DNA of 15,077 nt from an uncultured Hungatella sp. (GTDB taxonomy: Bacteria; Bacillota; Clostridia; Lachnospirales; Lachnospiraceae), in assembly GCA_910588505.1 (NCBI GenBank), contig CAJUPQ010000082.1, forward strand, positions 1-15,077. Reading direction: 5' to 3'. The notes under the pieces were generated by a model. It searched no databases. It saw only the letters and a list, made by a program, of their open reading frames with translations, and was not told where the DNA came from. A program made the translations under genes and the position numbers. Each line of letters opens with the position of its first letter. Position 1 is the first letter of the stretch. Shown in pieces: positions 7,234 through 15,077 of this stretch.

Positions 7234-8320
7234 ATATAATCCGTACTGTCCGGCCCGTTTCAGGGCTGATTCGATCACTTTATCCATGTCATAATACCTA
7301 TACTCTGCCAGGCGTCCGCCAAAAATCACTCCTCTTTCCTCTGCAGCCAGGGCTGCGTATTGCTCATACAGCTGCTGGTTCTTCCTGTCATTGACCGGGT
7401 AGTAAGGCTCCATGCCCTCCTGCCAGGCAGCAGGGTACTCCCTGGTGATAACTGTCTTTGGCTGAGTTCCGAACTCAAAGTGCTTGTGCTCAATGATCCT
7501 GGTGTAGGGCGTCTCCCTGTCCGTGTAATTGACCACAGCCACCCCTTGGAAGTTGTCCGTGTCCTTCACCTCTGTCTCAAACCGCAGGCTCCGGTACTCC
7601 AGCCTGCCGAAGCGGTACTGGTAGTAGGAGTCCAGGGTTCCGGTGTACACCACAGTCTCCCCCAGGCTGTCGTAATGGTCCTTATGTTCCAGGTAATCCT
7701 CATTGCACCGGATCTCACAGCCCTCAAACAGCCTCTCGATCAGCACGTTATAGCCCCCAATGGGAATTCCCTGGTACAGGTCATTGAAGTAGTTGTTATC
7801 GTAGGTGTAGCGCACAGGCAGCCGCCTGATGATAAAGGCGGGCAGGTCCCGGCAGTCTCTTCCCCACTGTTTTTCCGTGTAGCCTTTTACTAGCTTCTCA
7901 TACAGATCCACGCCCACCAGGCTGATGGCCTGCTCCTCCAGATTCTGCGGCTCCCCCGTAATACCGGCTCTCTGCCGGGTGATGATGTCCTTTGCCTCCT
8001 GGGGGGTGGAGATTCCCCACATCTTGCTGAAGGTGTTCATGTTAAAGGGCATATTGTACATCTCACCTTTGTAGTTGGCCACCGGGCTGTTGGTATAGCG
8101 GTTAAACTCCGCCAGGCCGGTGACAAACTCCCACACCTGTCTGTTGCTGGTGTGGAAAATGTGAGCGCCGTACTTGTGTACATGGATTCCTTCTATGTCT
8201 TCGCAGTAGATGTTGCCGCCGATGTGATCCCTCTTTTCCACCACCAGGCAGCGCTTCCCCTGCTTTGCGGCCAGATACGCCCAGACTCCGGCAAACAGGC
8301 CGCTTCCTACTAACACATAA

Positions 8321-8334
<14 letters not shown>
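7225..8334 (-). CDS. glf: UDP-galactopyranose mutase
   Basis: This 369-aa flavoenzyme interconverts UDP-galactopyranose and UDP-galactofuranose, the donor for galactofuranose in cell-surface glycans. The FAD-binding start GSGLFAG (10-16) and Glu33 at the end of strand 2 are clear, followed by HIGGN (37-41) and the family motif KYGAHIFHTSN (54-64). Later come GYTEKQWG (151-158), the active-site RRLPVRYTYDNNYFND (170-185) with the catalytic-region Arg171, and FGGRLAEYRYYDMD (338-351), which contributes flavin and substrate contacts. Length matches the family. ATG 8334 is chosen over the longer frame because AAAGGAAAAGGA precedes it and MKKYDYVLVGSG is the normal N-terminus. The start overlaps the upstream GH13 gene by 14 nt. 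No galactofuranosyltransferase is in view. Confidence 0.96.
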
Positions 8335-10231
<1,897 letters not shown>

Positions 10232-10243
10232 CGTATGCCCCCT

Positions 10244-12064
10244 TTATCTGTCGGCAGCAATTCTGTCCGCCAGCTCATTTAAGTACATCCACCGCTCCAT
10301 CTTTTCTTCCAGCAGTTTTTCCTTTTCTTCTTTTTCTTCCATCAGTTCTTTCAGTTTTACAAAGTCTCTGGCAGCCGCCTCGATCCGGATGTCCAGCTTT
10401 TCCATCTCTTCCTCCAGCTGCGCAATCTGATCTTCTATGACTTCCCAGTCTTTCTGCTCCTGGTAGGTGAATTTCAGCTTTTTCTCTCTGGCACGGTTCT
10501 CTTTTCCCCTGATGGTCCCTTTTCTTTTGGCTTCTTCCTTCCCTTTCGCTCCCGGCTGCCTGCCATCCTCTTCGGACTTTATGTCCGTGGCTGCCTGATA
10601 ATCCGTGAACCCGCCCTCATACTGGGTCACTCGGCCCTGGCCTTCAAAGGCGAATATCCGCCTCATGGTCCTGTCCAGAAAATACCGGTCATGGGACACG
10701 GCGATCACAATGCCTTCAAATCCGTCCAGATAGTCTTCCAGTATGGTCAGAGTTCGGATATCCAGGTCATTGGTGGGCTCGTCCAGAAGCAGCACATTGG
10801 GCGCGTCCATAAGGATCCGCAGAAGGTAGAGCCGCCGCTTCTCCCCTCCGGAGAGACGGCTTATGACGGTATATTGAACTTCCGACGGAAACAGAAACCG
10901 CTCCAGCATCTGGGAGGCGCTGACGCTCCCGTCCCTGGTCTGCACATACTCCGCCCCGCTTCGGATATATTCAATCACTTTCAGGCTCTCGTCCATGGCC
11001 TCGTTTTCCTGAGAAAAATAGCCCATCTTTACGGTCTGCCCCATGCGGACCGCGCCTTTGTCCGGCTGTACCCACCCGGCGATCATCTTCATCAGGGTAG
11101 ACTTGCCGCTGCCGTTGGGGCCTATGATCCCCACCCGGTCATTTTTCAGAAAAATATAGTTAAAATCCTCTATAAGAACCTTTGAGCCGTAGGCTTTGCA
11201 CAGGCCCTCCGCCTCCACGGTGGTCCTGCCAAGGCGGCTGGAGACGGATTCCAGCTCCACCTCCCTGTCTGCCTGGGGGCCTTTCTGGTCCCGCAGGGCC
11301 TCGTAGCGCTGAATGTGGGCTTTCTGCTTGGTGGACCTGGCTCTGGCGCCCCGCTGCATCCACGCAAGCTCCACCTTCAGGATGGACTGCCGCTTTCGCT
11401 CGGAGGCGGCCTCCATATCAAGGCGCTCTGCTTTTAGTTTCAGGTATCCTTCGTAACCGGACTGGTAGCTGTAGAACTTACCCTTGTCCAGCTCTACGAT
11501 GCGGTTTGTCACACTGTCCAGAAAGTACCGGTCATGGGTGATCATCAGGATAGTGCCCCGGAATTTCTTTAGGTAATCTTCCAGCCACTGGGCCATCTGG
11601 CTGTCTAAATGGTTAGTGGGCTCGTCCAGAATCAGAAGGTCTGTGTCCGACATCAGGACGCTTACCAGGGCGATGCGCTTTCTCTGGCCCCCGGACAGGG
11701 TCTCCACCTTGGCGTCAAAGTCAAATATCCCCACCTTTGTCAGCATGGTTTTGGCCTGGCTTTCCAGGTTCCAGAGATGGTCATGGCCTTCATTGTCCCT
11801 GATGATGCTTTCCAGTATGGTGTCCCCTGCCGTGAATACGGGATTCTGAGGCAGGTAGCGGATGTCCAGGTTCCGTTCCCTCACTACGGCGCCCCTATCC
11901 GGCTCTTCCAACCCGGCCGCGATTTTAAGGAAGGTGGACTTGCCGGTTCCGTTGATGCCGATGATGCCGATCTTCTCGCCCTCATTGACAGCAAAATCCG
12001 TGTCGTCGAACAGCAGGCGCTCCGTGTATGATTTGGTCAGATGTTCTATAGTTATCAGGTTCAT
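10244..12064 (-). CDS. uup: ABC-F family ATPase, Uup-like
   Basis: This 606-aa soluble tandem ATPase has no membrane segments, so it is not a transporter. ABC-F proteins act on the ribosome or, for Uup, have also been linked to DNA branch processing. Domain 1 has Walker A GINGTGKST (36-44), signature LSGGQ (123-127) and Walker B LLILDEP with catalytic Glu148. The interdomain linker (about 190-275) carries the basic AWMQRGARARSTKQKAHIQRYE stretch expected to reach the ribosomal P site. Domain 2 has GPNGSGKST (315-323), LSGGE (404-408) and LLLDEP with Glu429. A long basic then coiled-coil tail (about 495-606) supports Uup over EttA. ATG 12064 overlaps the exoA stop as ATGA. The ribosome site is weak (GGTGA), so expression probably depends on coupling to exoA. 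Confidence 0.92.
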   Translation of the reverse strand: MNLITIEHLTKSYTERLLFDDTDFAVNEGEKIGIIGINGTGKSTFLKIAAGLEEPDRGAVVRERNLDIRYLPQNPVFTAGDTILESIIRDNEGHDHLWNLESQAKTMLTKVGIFDFDAKVETLSGGQRKRIALVSVLMSDTDLLILDEPTNHLDSQMAQWLEDYLKKFRGTILMITHDRYFLDSVTNRIVELDKGKFYSYQSGYEGYLKLKAERLDMEAASERKRQSILKVELAWMQRGARARSTKQKAHIQRYEALRDQKGPQADREVELESVSSRLGRTTVEAEGLCKAYGSKVLIEDFNYIFLKNDRVGIIGPNGSGKSTLMKMIAGWVQPDKGAVRMGQTVKMGYFSQENEAMDESLKVIEYIRSGAEYVQTRDGSVSASQMLERFLFPSEVQYTVISRLSGGEKRRLYLLRILMDAPNVLLLDEPTNDLDIRTLTILEDYLDGFEGIVIAVSHDRYFLDRTMRRIFAFEGQGRVTQYEGGFTDYQAATDIKSEEDGRQPGAKGKEEAKRKGTIRGKENRAREKKLKFTYQEQKDWEVIEDQIAQLEEEMEKLDIRIEAAARDFVKLKELMEEKEEKEKLLEEKMERWMYLNELADRIAADR

Positions 12065-12816
12065 GCGATCACCAGTTCTACGGGGCAGTGGTCTGACCCT
12101 GTGACTCCTGTGTGGATGTCCGCGCTGACCAGACGCCCCTCCAGGCTTTTGGACACGCAAAAATAGTCGATGCGCCATCCGGCGTTTTTCTCCCTGGCTT
12201 TAAACCGGTAGGACCACCAGGAATAGACTCCCTCTCTGTCCGGGTTAAAGTAGCGGTAAGTGTCAATGAAGCCAGCCTCTAAAAGGCAGGTGAACTTTTC
12301 CCGCTCCTGGTCCGTAAAGCCCGCGTTGTTACGGTTGGACTTCGGGTTTTTCAGGTCGATCTCTTTGTGAGCCACGTTTAAGTCGCCGCAGAAGATCACC
12401 GGCTTATCCTCCTCCAGCTTTTTTAAGTAGGCCAGAAACGCGTCCTCCCACTCCATGCGGTAGGACAGCCTGGCCAGCTCGCTCTGAGAGTTGGGTGTGT
12501 AGCAGGTGACTACATAGTAATCCGGATACCGGGCGGTGATGACCCGGCCCTCCTGGTCGTGGGCTTCTATTCCGATTCCGTTTGTGACGGATATGGGTTC
12601 TTCTTTGGTGAACAGGGCTGTGCCTGAATAGCCTTTCTTTTTGGCGTAATTCCAGTACTGGTGATACCCCTCCAGGGGAAGGTCGATCTGGCCTTCCTGG
12701 AGCTTGCTCTCCTGGATGCAGAAGATGTCCGCATCCGCTTCTCTAAAATATTCTAAAAAGCCTTTGCCTGCGCAGGCCCGCAATCCGTTTACATTCCAGG
12801 AAATCAGTTTCTTCAT
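12061..12816 (-). CDS. exoA: Exodeoxyribonuclease III / AP endonuclease
   Basis: This 251-aa enzyme of the ExoIII/APE1 family cleaves DNA at abasic sites in base-excision repair and can degrade 3' ends. The magnesium-site Glu36 (IQESKLQ), Tyr106 (CYTPNS), Asp145 and Asn147 (CGDLNVAH) and the catalytic Asp242-His243 pair (GSDHCPVEL) are all present, along with the N-terminal KLISWNVNGLRA. Length matches the short bacterial ExoA form. ATG 12816 is chosen over a longer frame because AGGGAGAGGAAG lies just upstream. It is the first gene of the four-gene operon, driven by the promoter at 12852-12881, and shares a 4-bp ATGA overlap with the ABC-F gene. All key residues look intact. Confidence 0.96.
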   Translation of the reverse strand: MKKLISWNVNGLRACAGKGFLEYFREADADIFCIQESKLQEGQIDLPLEGYHQYWNYAKKKGYSGTALFTKEEPISVTNGIGIEAHDQEGRVITARYPDYYVVTCYTPNSQSELARLSYRMEWEDAFLAYLKKLEEDKPVIFCGDLNVAHKEIDLKNPKSNRNNAGFTDQEREKFTCLLEAGFIDTYRYFNPDREGVYSWWSYRFKAREKNAGWRIDYFCVSKSLEGRLVSADIHTGVTGSDHCPVELVIA

Positions 12817-12851
12817 TGATTTCTTCCTCTCCCTTCTCTGTTCCACTAAAC

Positions 12852-12881
12852 AGTATATCACATGGCAAGCGAAAACCGCAA
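12852..12881 (-). promoter_or_regulatory. Promoter of the exoA operon
   Basis: On the minus strand, TGATATACT is an extended -10 (TATACT at 12852-12857 with TGn at 12858-12860). TTGCGG (12876-12881) is a half-matching -35 at 18-nt spacing. It lies about 40 bp before the exoA start. An AT-rich inverted repeat, GAAAATT-TTTTC-AATTTTC (12891-12909), lies just upstream. Confidence 0.6.
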
Positions 12882-12948
12882 TCAAATCAAGAAAATTTTT
12901 TCAATTTTCAGAATTTAGAAAGAATATCCAAAGAGAGAATGAAACAAC

Positions 12949-12976
12949 TTGAAAGAGTTGGGAAATTTGTTATAAT
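12949..12976 (+). promoter_or_regulatory. Strong extended -10 promoter for the 48-aa gene and aspA
   Basis: TTGAAA (12949-12954), a 16-nt spacer and a perfect TATAAT (12971-12976) preceded by TGT give a near-ideal vegetative promoter. The predicted start is about 30 nt before the 48-aa gene. It diverges from the exoA promoter about 90 bp away. Confidence 0.82.
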
Positions 12977-13012
12977 AGAATATATGTGTGATTTTCAGAA
13001 AGGAGATTGATC

Positions 13013-13159
13013 ATGTCTGTATTTAAAAGTTATCTAAGACAGCTTATAAGACAGCTAAACGCTTTAAGAAAAGCACATGAAGCCGGGGATTCGGCGGAAG
13101 TTAAACGAATTATTGATGAACTTATAAAAGACGCGCAGGATGGGTTAGAGGATGATTAG
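13013..13159 (+). CDS. Small helical protein, 48 aa, upstream of aspA
   Basis: I do not recognise a named family. ATG 13013 follows a near-perfect ribosome site, AAAGGAGATT, and a near-ideal promoter, and the frame ends at TAG 13157-13159, so I take it as a real gene despite its size. The product starts MSVFKSYLRQLIRQLNALRK and ends in DAQDGLEDD. It can form two amphipathic helices joined by an AGDSAE turn, basic in the first half (R9, R13, R19, K20) and acidic at the end. There is no signal peptide or membrane segment. Codons are AT-rich (CTA, ATA, AGA, TTA), unlike the GC-rich neighbours. The hairpin shape resembles Spo0E-like phosphatases, but their S-Q-E-L-D motif is absent. It lies 38 nt before aspA and is probably co-transcribed with it. 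Confidence 0.75.
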   Translation: MSVFKSYLRQLIRQLNALRKAHEAGDSAEVKRIIDELIKDAQDGLEDD

Positions 13160-13166
13160 ATCATCC
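13150..13166 (+). promoter_or_regulatory. Hairpin across the stop codon of the 48-aa gene
   Basis: GGATGAT-TAG-ATCATCC gives a perfect 7-bp stem whose loop is the stop codon itself. No T run follows, so it is not a standard terminator. It could slow release or shape mRNA ahead of the aspA ribosome site (GAGAGGGG, 13182-13189). Confidence 0.4.
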
Positions 13167-13197
13167 CCCAATCCGGCAAAAGAGAGGGGCATATGTT

Positions 13198-14601
13198 ATG
13201 AGACTTGAATCCGACTCGATCGGAACCCTGGAGGTTCCCATAAAGGCCTATTATGGAGTCCAGACGCTGCGGGCCAAACATAATTTTAATATCACGGGGC
13301 GTCCTCTGCACCCGGTTTTTATCAACAATCTGGCCAGGATCAAGAAGGCTGCTGCCATGACCAACATGGCGGCCAATGTGCTGGATGAGCGCATCGGAAA
13401 AGCCATCCTGCAGGCCTGCGATGAGATCATCGCAGGGAAGTTACATAACCAGTTTATTGTGGACGCCATCCAGGGCGGGGCGGGAACTTCGGCCAACATG
13501 AACGCCAATGAGGTTATCGCCAACCGGGCCATCGAAATCCTGGGGGGTGAGAAGGGGGATTATTCTATCGTCCACCCCAATGACCATGTGAACATGGCCC
13601 AGTCCACCAACGACGTGATCCCGTCCGCCGGAAAGCTGACGATCCTGGAACTTCTCCCCGGGCTTGTGAAGGAGCTGGAGCGGCTTCACAAGGCTTTGAA
13701 GCAGAAGTCCGTGGAGTTTGACGACGTGGTGAAGATCGGCCGCACCCAGCTGCAGGATGCGGTTCCCATCCGCCTGGGCCAGTCTTTTGAGGCCTATTCC
13801 GCTGTGGTGATGCGGGATATTGAGCGGCTTAAGGGGCTGGATGAAGACCTGAAGATGCTCAATATCGGGGCTACGGCTGTGGGGACAGCCATTAATGTAA
13901 ATCCTGTGTACCTCTTCCATATTATTAAAAACGTGAATCTGGTGTGCCAGACCAACTGCTATCAGGCGGAGAACTTATTTGACGCTACCCAGAATCTGGA
14001 CGGGTTTGTGAATATTTCCTCCGTGCTGAAGACCTGCGCCGTCAGCCTGTCAAAGATCTGCAATGACCTGCGGCTTCTGTCCAGCGGCCCGAAGACAGGC
14101 CTGGGGGAGATCAATCTGCCGCCGAAGCAGAACGGCTCCTCCATCATGCCCGGCAAGATCAATCCGGTTATCCCGGAGGTGGTCAGCCAGGTTGCCTTCA
14201 ATGTTATCGGCAACGACGTGACTGTTACCCTGGCGGCAGAGGCGGGACAGCTGGAGCTGAACGCCTTTGAGCCGGTTATCTTTTACAATATTTTTGAGTC
14301 CATCGACACCCTGACAGGGGCTGTCCAGACCCTGATCGACAACTGCATCCTGGGCATCACTGCCAACCGGGACCGCTGTGAGCATCTGGTGGAATCCAGC
14401 GTGGCCATCGCCACTGCCCTGTGTCCCTATATCGGGTATAAGAAGTCGGCGGATATCGCCAAGCAGTCTCTGGAAAGCGGCGTGTCTGTGCGGGATCTGG
14501 TATTGCAGCAGAATCTTATGACGCCCCAGCAGCTGGAGCAGTGCATGAATCTAAAGGCTTTGACTCTGCCGGGGCATATGGCGGAATACCGGAAGCTGTA
14601 G
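13198..14601 (+). CDS. aspA: Aspartate ammonia-lyase
   Basis: This 467-aa enzyme reversibly deaminates L-aspartate to fumarate and ammonia and belongs to the aspartase/fumarase superfamily. Conserved regions are all present: GGAGTSANMNANEVIANRA (93-111), HPNDHVNMAQSTNDV (126-140), GRTQLQDAVPIRLGQ (181-195), and the catalytic-serine loop GSSIMPGKINP (313-323). GRTQ, where fumarases have GRTH, and the N-terminal RLESDSIGTLEVP...YYGVQTLRA favour aspartase over fumarase. It is a homotetramer in the family, and length is normal. ATG 13198 follows GAGAGGGG; the nearby ATG at 13193 is out of frame and stops at once. It appears to share the strong promoter at 12949-12976 with the 48-aa gene. In anaerobes it links aspartate or asparagine use to fumarate reduction; no asparaginase or transporter is in view. 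Confidence 0.95.
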   Translation: MRLESDSIGTLEVPIKAYYGVQTLRAKHNFNITGRPLHPVFINNLARIKKAAAMTNMAANVLDERIGKAILQACDEIIAGKLHNQFIVDAIQGGAGTSANMNANEVIANRAIEILGGEKGDYSIVHPNDHVNMAQSTNDVIPSAGKLTILELLPGLVKELERLHKALKQKSVEFDDVVKIGRTQLQDAVPIRLGQSFEAYSAVVMRDIERLKGLDEDLKMLNIGATAVGTAINVNPVYLFHIIKNVNLVCQTNCYQAENLFDATQNLDGFVNISSVLKTCAVSLSKICNDLRLLSSGPKTGLGEINLPPKQNGSSIMPGKINPVIPEVVSQVAFNVIGNDVTVTLAAEAGQLELNAFEPVIFYNIFESIDTLTGAVQTLIDNCILGITANRDRCEHLVESSVAIATALCPYIGYKKSADIAKQSLESGVSVRDLVLQQNLMTPQQLEQCMNLKALTLPGHMAEYRKL

Positions 14602-14666
14602 ATACGCTTTCAGGGTAAAATGAAAAGAGAGGAAACATTCAGTCTCCCCATGGCTAGCTGGATTAT

Positions 14667-14709
14667 AGGCGCCAAATATGCTTTTCGTACATTCCGCCTT
14701 TATTTTTTC
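14667..14709 (+). terminator. Probable intrinsic terminator of aspA
   Basis: AGGCG (14667-14671) pairs with CGCCT (14695-14699), followed by a T-rich tract TTATTTTTT. The stem is short and the loop long (23 nt), although parts of the loop (AATATGC with GTACATT) can pair imperfectly. The position and the T tract are the main support. Confidence 0.42.
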
Positions 14710-14769
14710 AAAACCAGAGTTTCATATTGCTGTATTATTGAGTGAGCATGGGGCGAGGGGTGTCGCGGA

Positions 14770-14933
14770 GCCAGTCAGAGAAGGAGAGATGTCCCGTCCG
14801 GGTTCAGATATGCCAAACATTCCGATGAGCCCTTAAAGCGGAAATCAGTCGGGTATCAGCTCTCCTGCTTTCCTAGTCTCATCTCCATGGCATAAATTCA
14901 CCCTGCCGGGACATCTCTCCTTCTCTGACTGGC
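14770..14933. repeat. Perfect 27-bp inverted repeat enclosing 110 nt
   Basis: The arm 14770-14796 (GCCAGTCAGAGAAGGAGAGA, then TGTCCCG) is the exact reverse complement of 14907-14933. Pairing continues imperfectly inward: GGGT at 14800-14803 pairs with the ACCC spanning 14900-14903, and short runs such as TATGCC and GATGAG recur on both strands. No flanking target-site duplication is obvious. It could be a MITE-like element, a degenerate pair of repeat copies or a long RNA stem. Confidence 0.85.
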
Positions 14934-15019
14934 AAAAGCAGAATTCGCTGGTCAAGATTTGCTCACTTGAAGTGTTTCCGGTAGGGGACGCTATTTCAAC
15001 ACTGTAGTAAAAAAAGTCA

Positions 15020-15046
15020 CCAACCCCCACTTCAAGTGGGGGTTTG
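15020..15046. repeat. 11-bp hairpin at the right edge, possible IS200/IS605-type end
   Basis: AACCCCCACTT (15022-15032) and AAGTGGGGGTT (15034-15044) are perfect inverted copies around one C; flanking CC and GG extend the pairing with a bulge. Read on the minus strand it is followed by GGTGAC and a run of seven T, so it may terminate leftward transcripts. A GC-rich subterminal hairpin with a GTGAC-like exit resembles ends of IS200/IS605 elements, but no transposase is visible. Confidence 0.5.
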
Positions 15047-15051
15047 GAGAG

Positions 15052-15070
15052 GGCCCCCCAAGGGGCCTTT
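15052..15070 (+). terminator. GC-rich hairpin with T-rich exit at the window edge
   Basis: GGCCCC-CCAA-GGGGCC (15052-15067) is followed by TTTATTACTT. It has the form of a rightward terminator. It lies 6 nt from the previous hairpin, so the two may form one structured RNA or element end. Confidence 0.55.
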
Positions 15071-15077
15071 ATTACTT

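Larger units (their letters stand above)
14602..15077. other. Non-coding region after aspA with repeats and hairpins
   Basis: This 476-bp stretch to the window edge holds no convincing gene. It contains a likely aspA terminator (14667-14709), a long perfect inverted repeat (14770-14933), a motif and its reverse complement (14964-14974 and 15028-15038) and two strong hairpins at the right edge. The density of paired structures and the lack of coding sequence suggest mobile-element ends or a structured RNA, not ordinary intergenic DNA. Confidence 0.7.

Noticed and set aside
10244..12064. Drug-exporting ABC transporter ATPase
   Set aside because: Both ATPase domains are in one chain with a long basic linker, there are no membrane segments and no permease gene, which fits the ABC-F family instead.
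13013..13159. Spo0E-like aspartyl-phosphate phosphatase
   Set aside because: Size and helical-hairpin shape fit, but the required S-Q-E-L-D signature is absent; the corresponding region reads RIIDELI.
14650..14745. Plus-strand 31-codon frame starting MASWIIGAKYAF
   Set aside because: The AGAGAGGAAA upstream is about 14 nt from the ATG, too far for a normal site, and the frame runs through the likely aspA terminator.
14770..14933. Retron msr-msd or group II intron fragment
   Set aside because: The paired arms recall retron a1/a2 repeats, but there is no reverse transcriptase in view, and no domain V-like hairpin or intron boundary motif was seen.
14845..15030. Minus-strand 61-codon open frame starting MGVGDFFYYSVEIASPTG
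   Set aside because: It starts with GTG inside the right-edge hairpin, has no ribosome site and runs through the arm of the long inverted repeat. It is best explained as a chance frame over structured repeat DNA.

Overview
The window looks like chromosome of a moderately GC-rich member of the Clostridia, most likely Lachnospiraceae. This is inferred from the gene families (DegV, the DUF951/YyzM family, a bacterial-type aspartase, a Uup-like ABC-F ATPase, a two-receiver hybrid kinase next to a solute-binding lipoprotein), from strong AGGAGG-type ribosome sites, and from AT-rich promoters between GC-rich genes. I cannot name the species. There are no rRNA, tRNA or CRISPR features. Every main gene is intact.

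Layout. (1) 167-1000 (+): DegV-type fatty-acid-binding protein. (2) 1031-2218 (-): a three-gene operon with a 99-aa unknown protein, a sirtuin deacylase (cobB) and a DUF951 protein. (3) 2389-3168 (+): a SIMPL-domain lipoprotein, overlapping tail to tail with the next operon. (4) 3161-7035 (-): a two-gene sensory operon, a membrane hybrid histidine kinase followed 2 nt later by a solute-binding lipoprotein with no permease; a clear promoter and two palindromes lie upstream. (5) 7225-12816 (-): a tightly packed operon exoA - uup-like ABC-F - GH13 glycogen-debranching-like protein - glf, with 4-bp and 14-bp overlaps and a 17-bp-stem terminator. (6) 13013-14601 (+): a strong extended -10 promoter, a 48-aa protein, then aspA (aspartate ammonia-lyase). 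(7) 14602-15077: non-coding, containing a long perfect inverted repeat and two strong hairpins that may be the end of a mobile element running off the window.

The observation I rank highest is the GH13 protein. It keeps the whole GlgX/isoamylase fold signature, but the aspartate nucleophile, the glutamate acid/base and the transition-state aspartate are all replaced (Val286, Thr308, Asn367), in an intact 636-codon gene inside an expressed-looking operon. It reads as a conserved pseudoenzyme, not a decayed gene. Next come the kinase/binding-protein pair, the unlabelled 48-aa protein before aspA, and the structured repeats at the right edge. I see no clear multi-gene defence or biosynthetic system.
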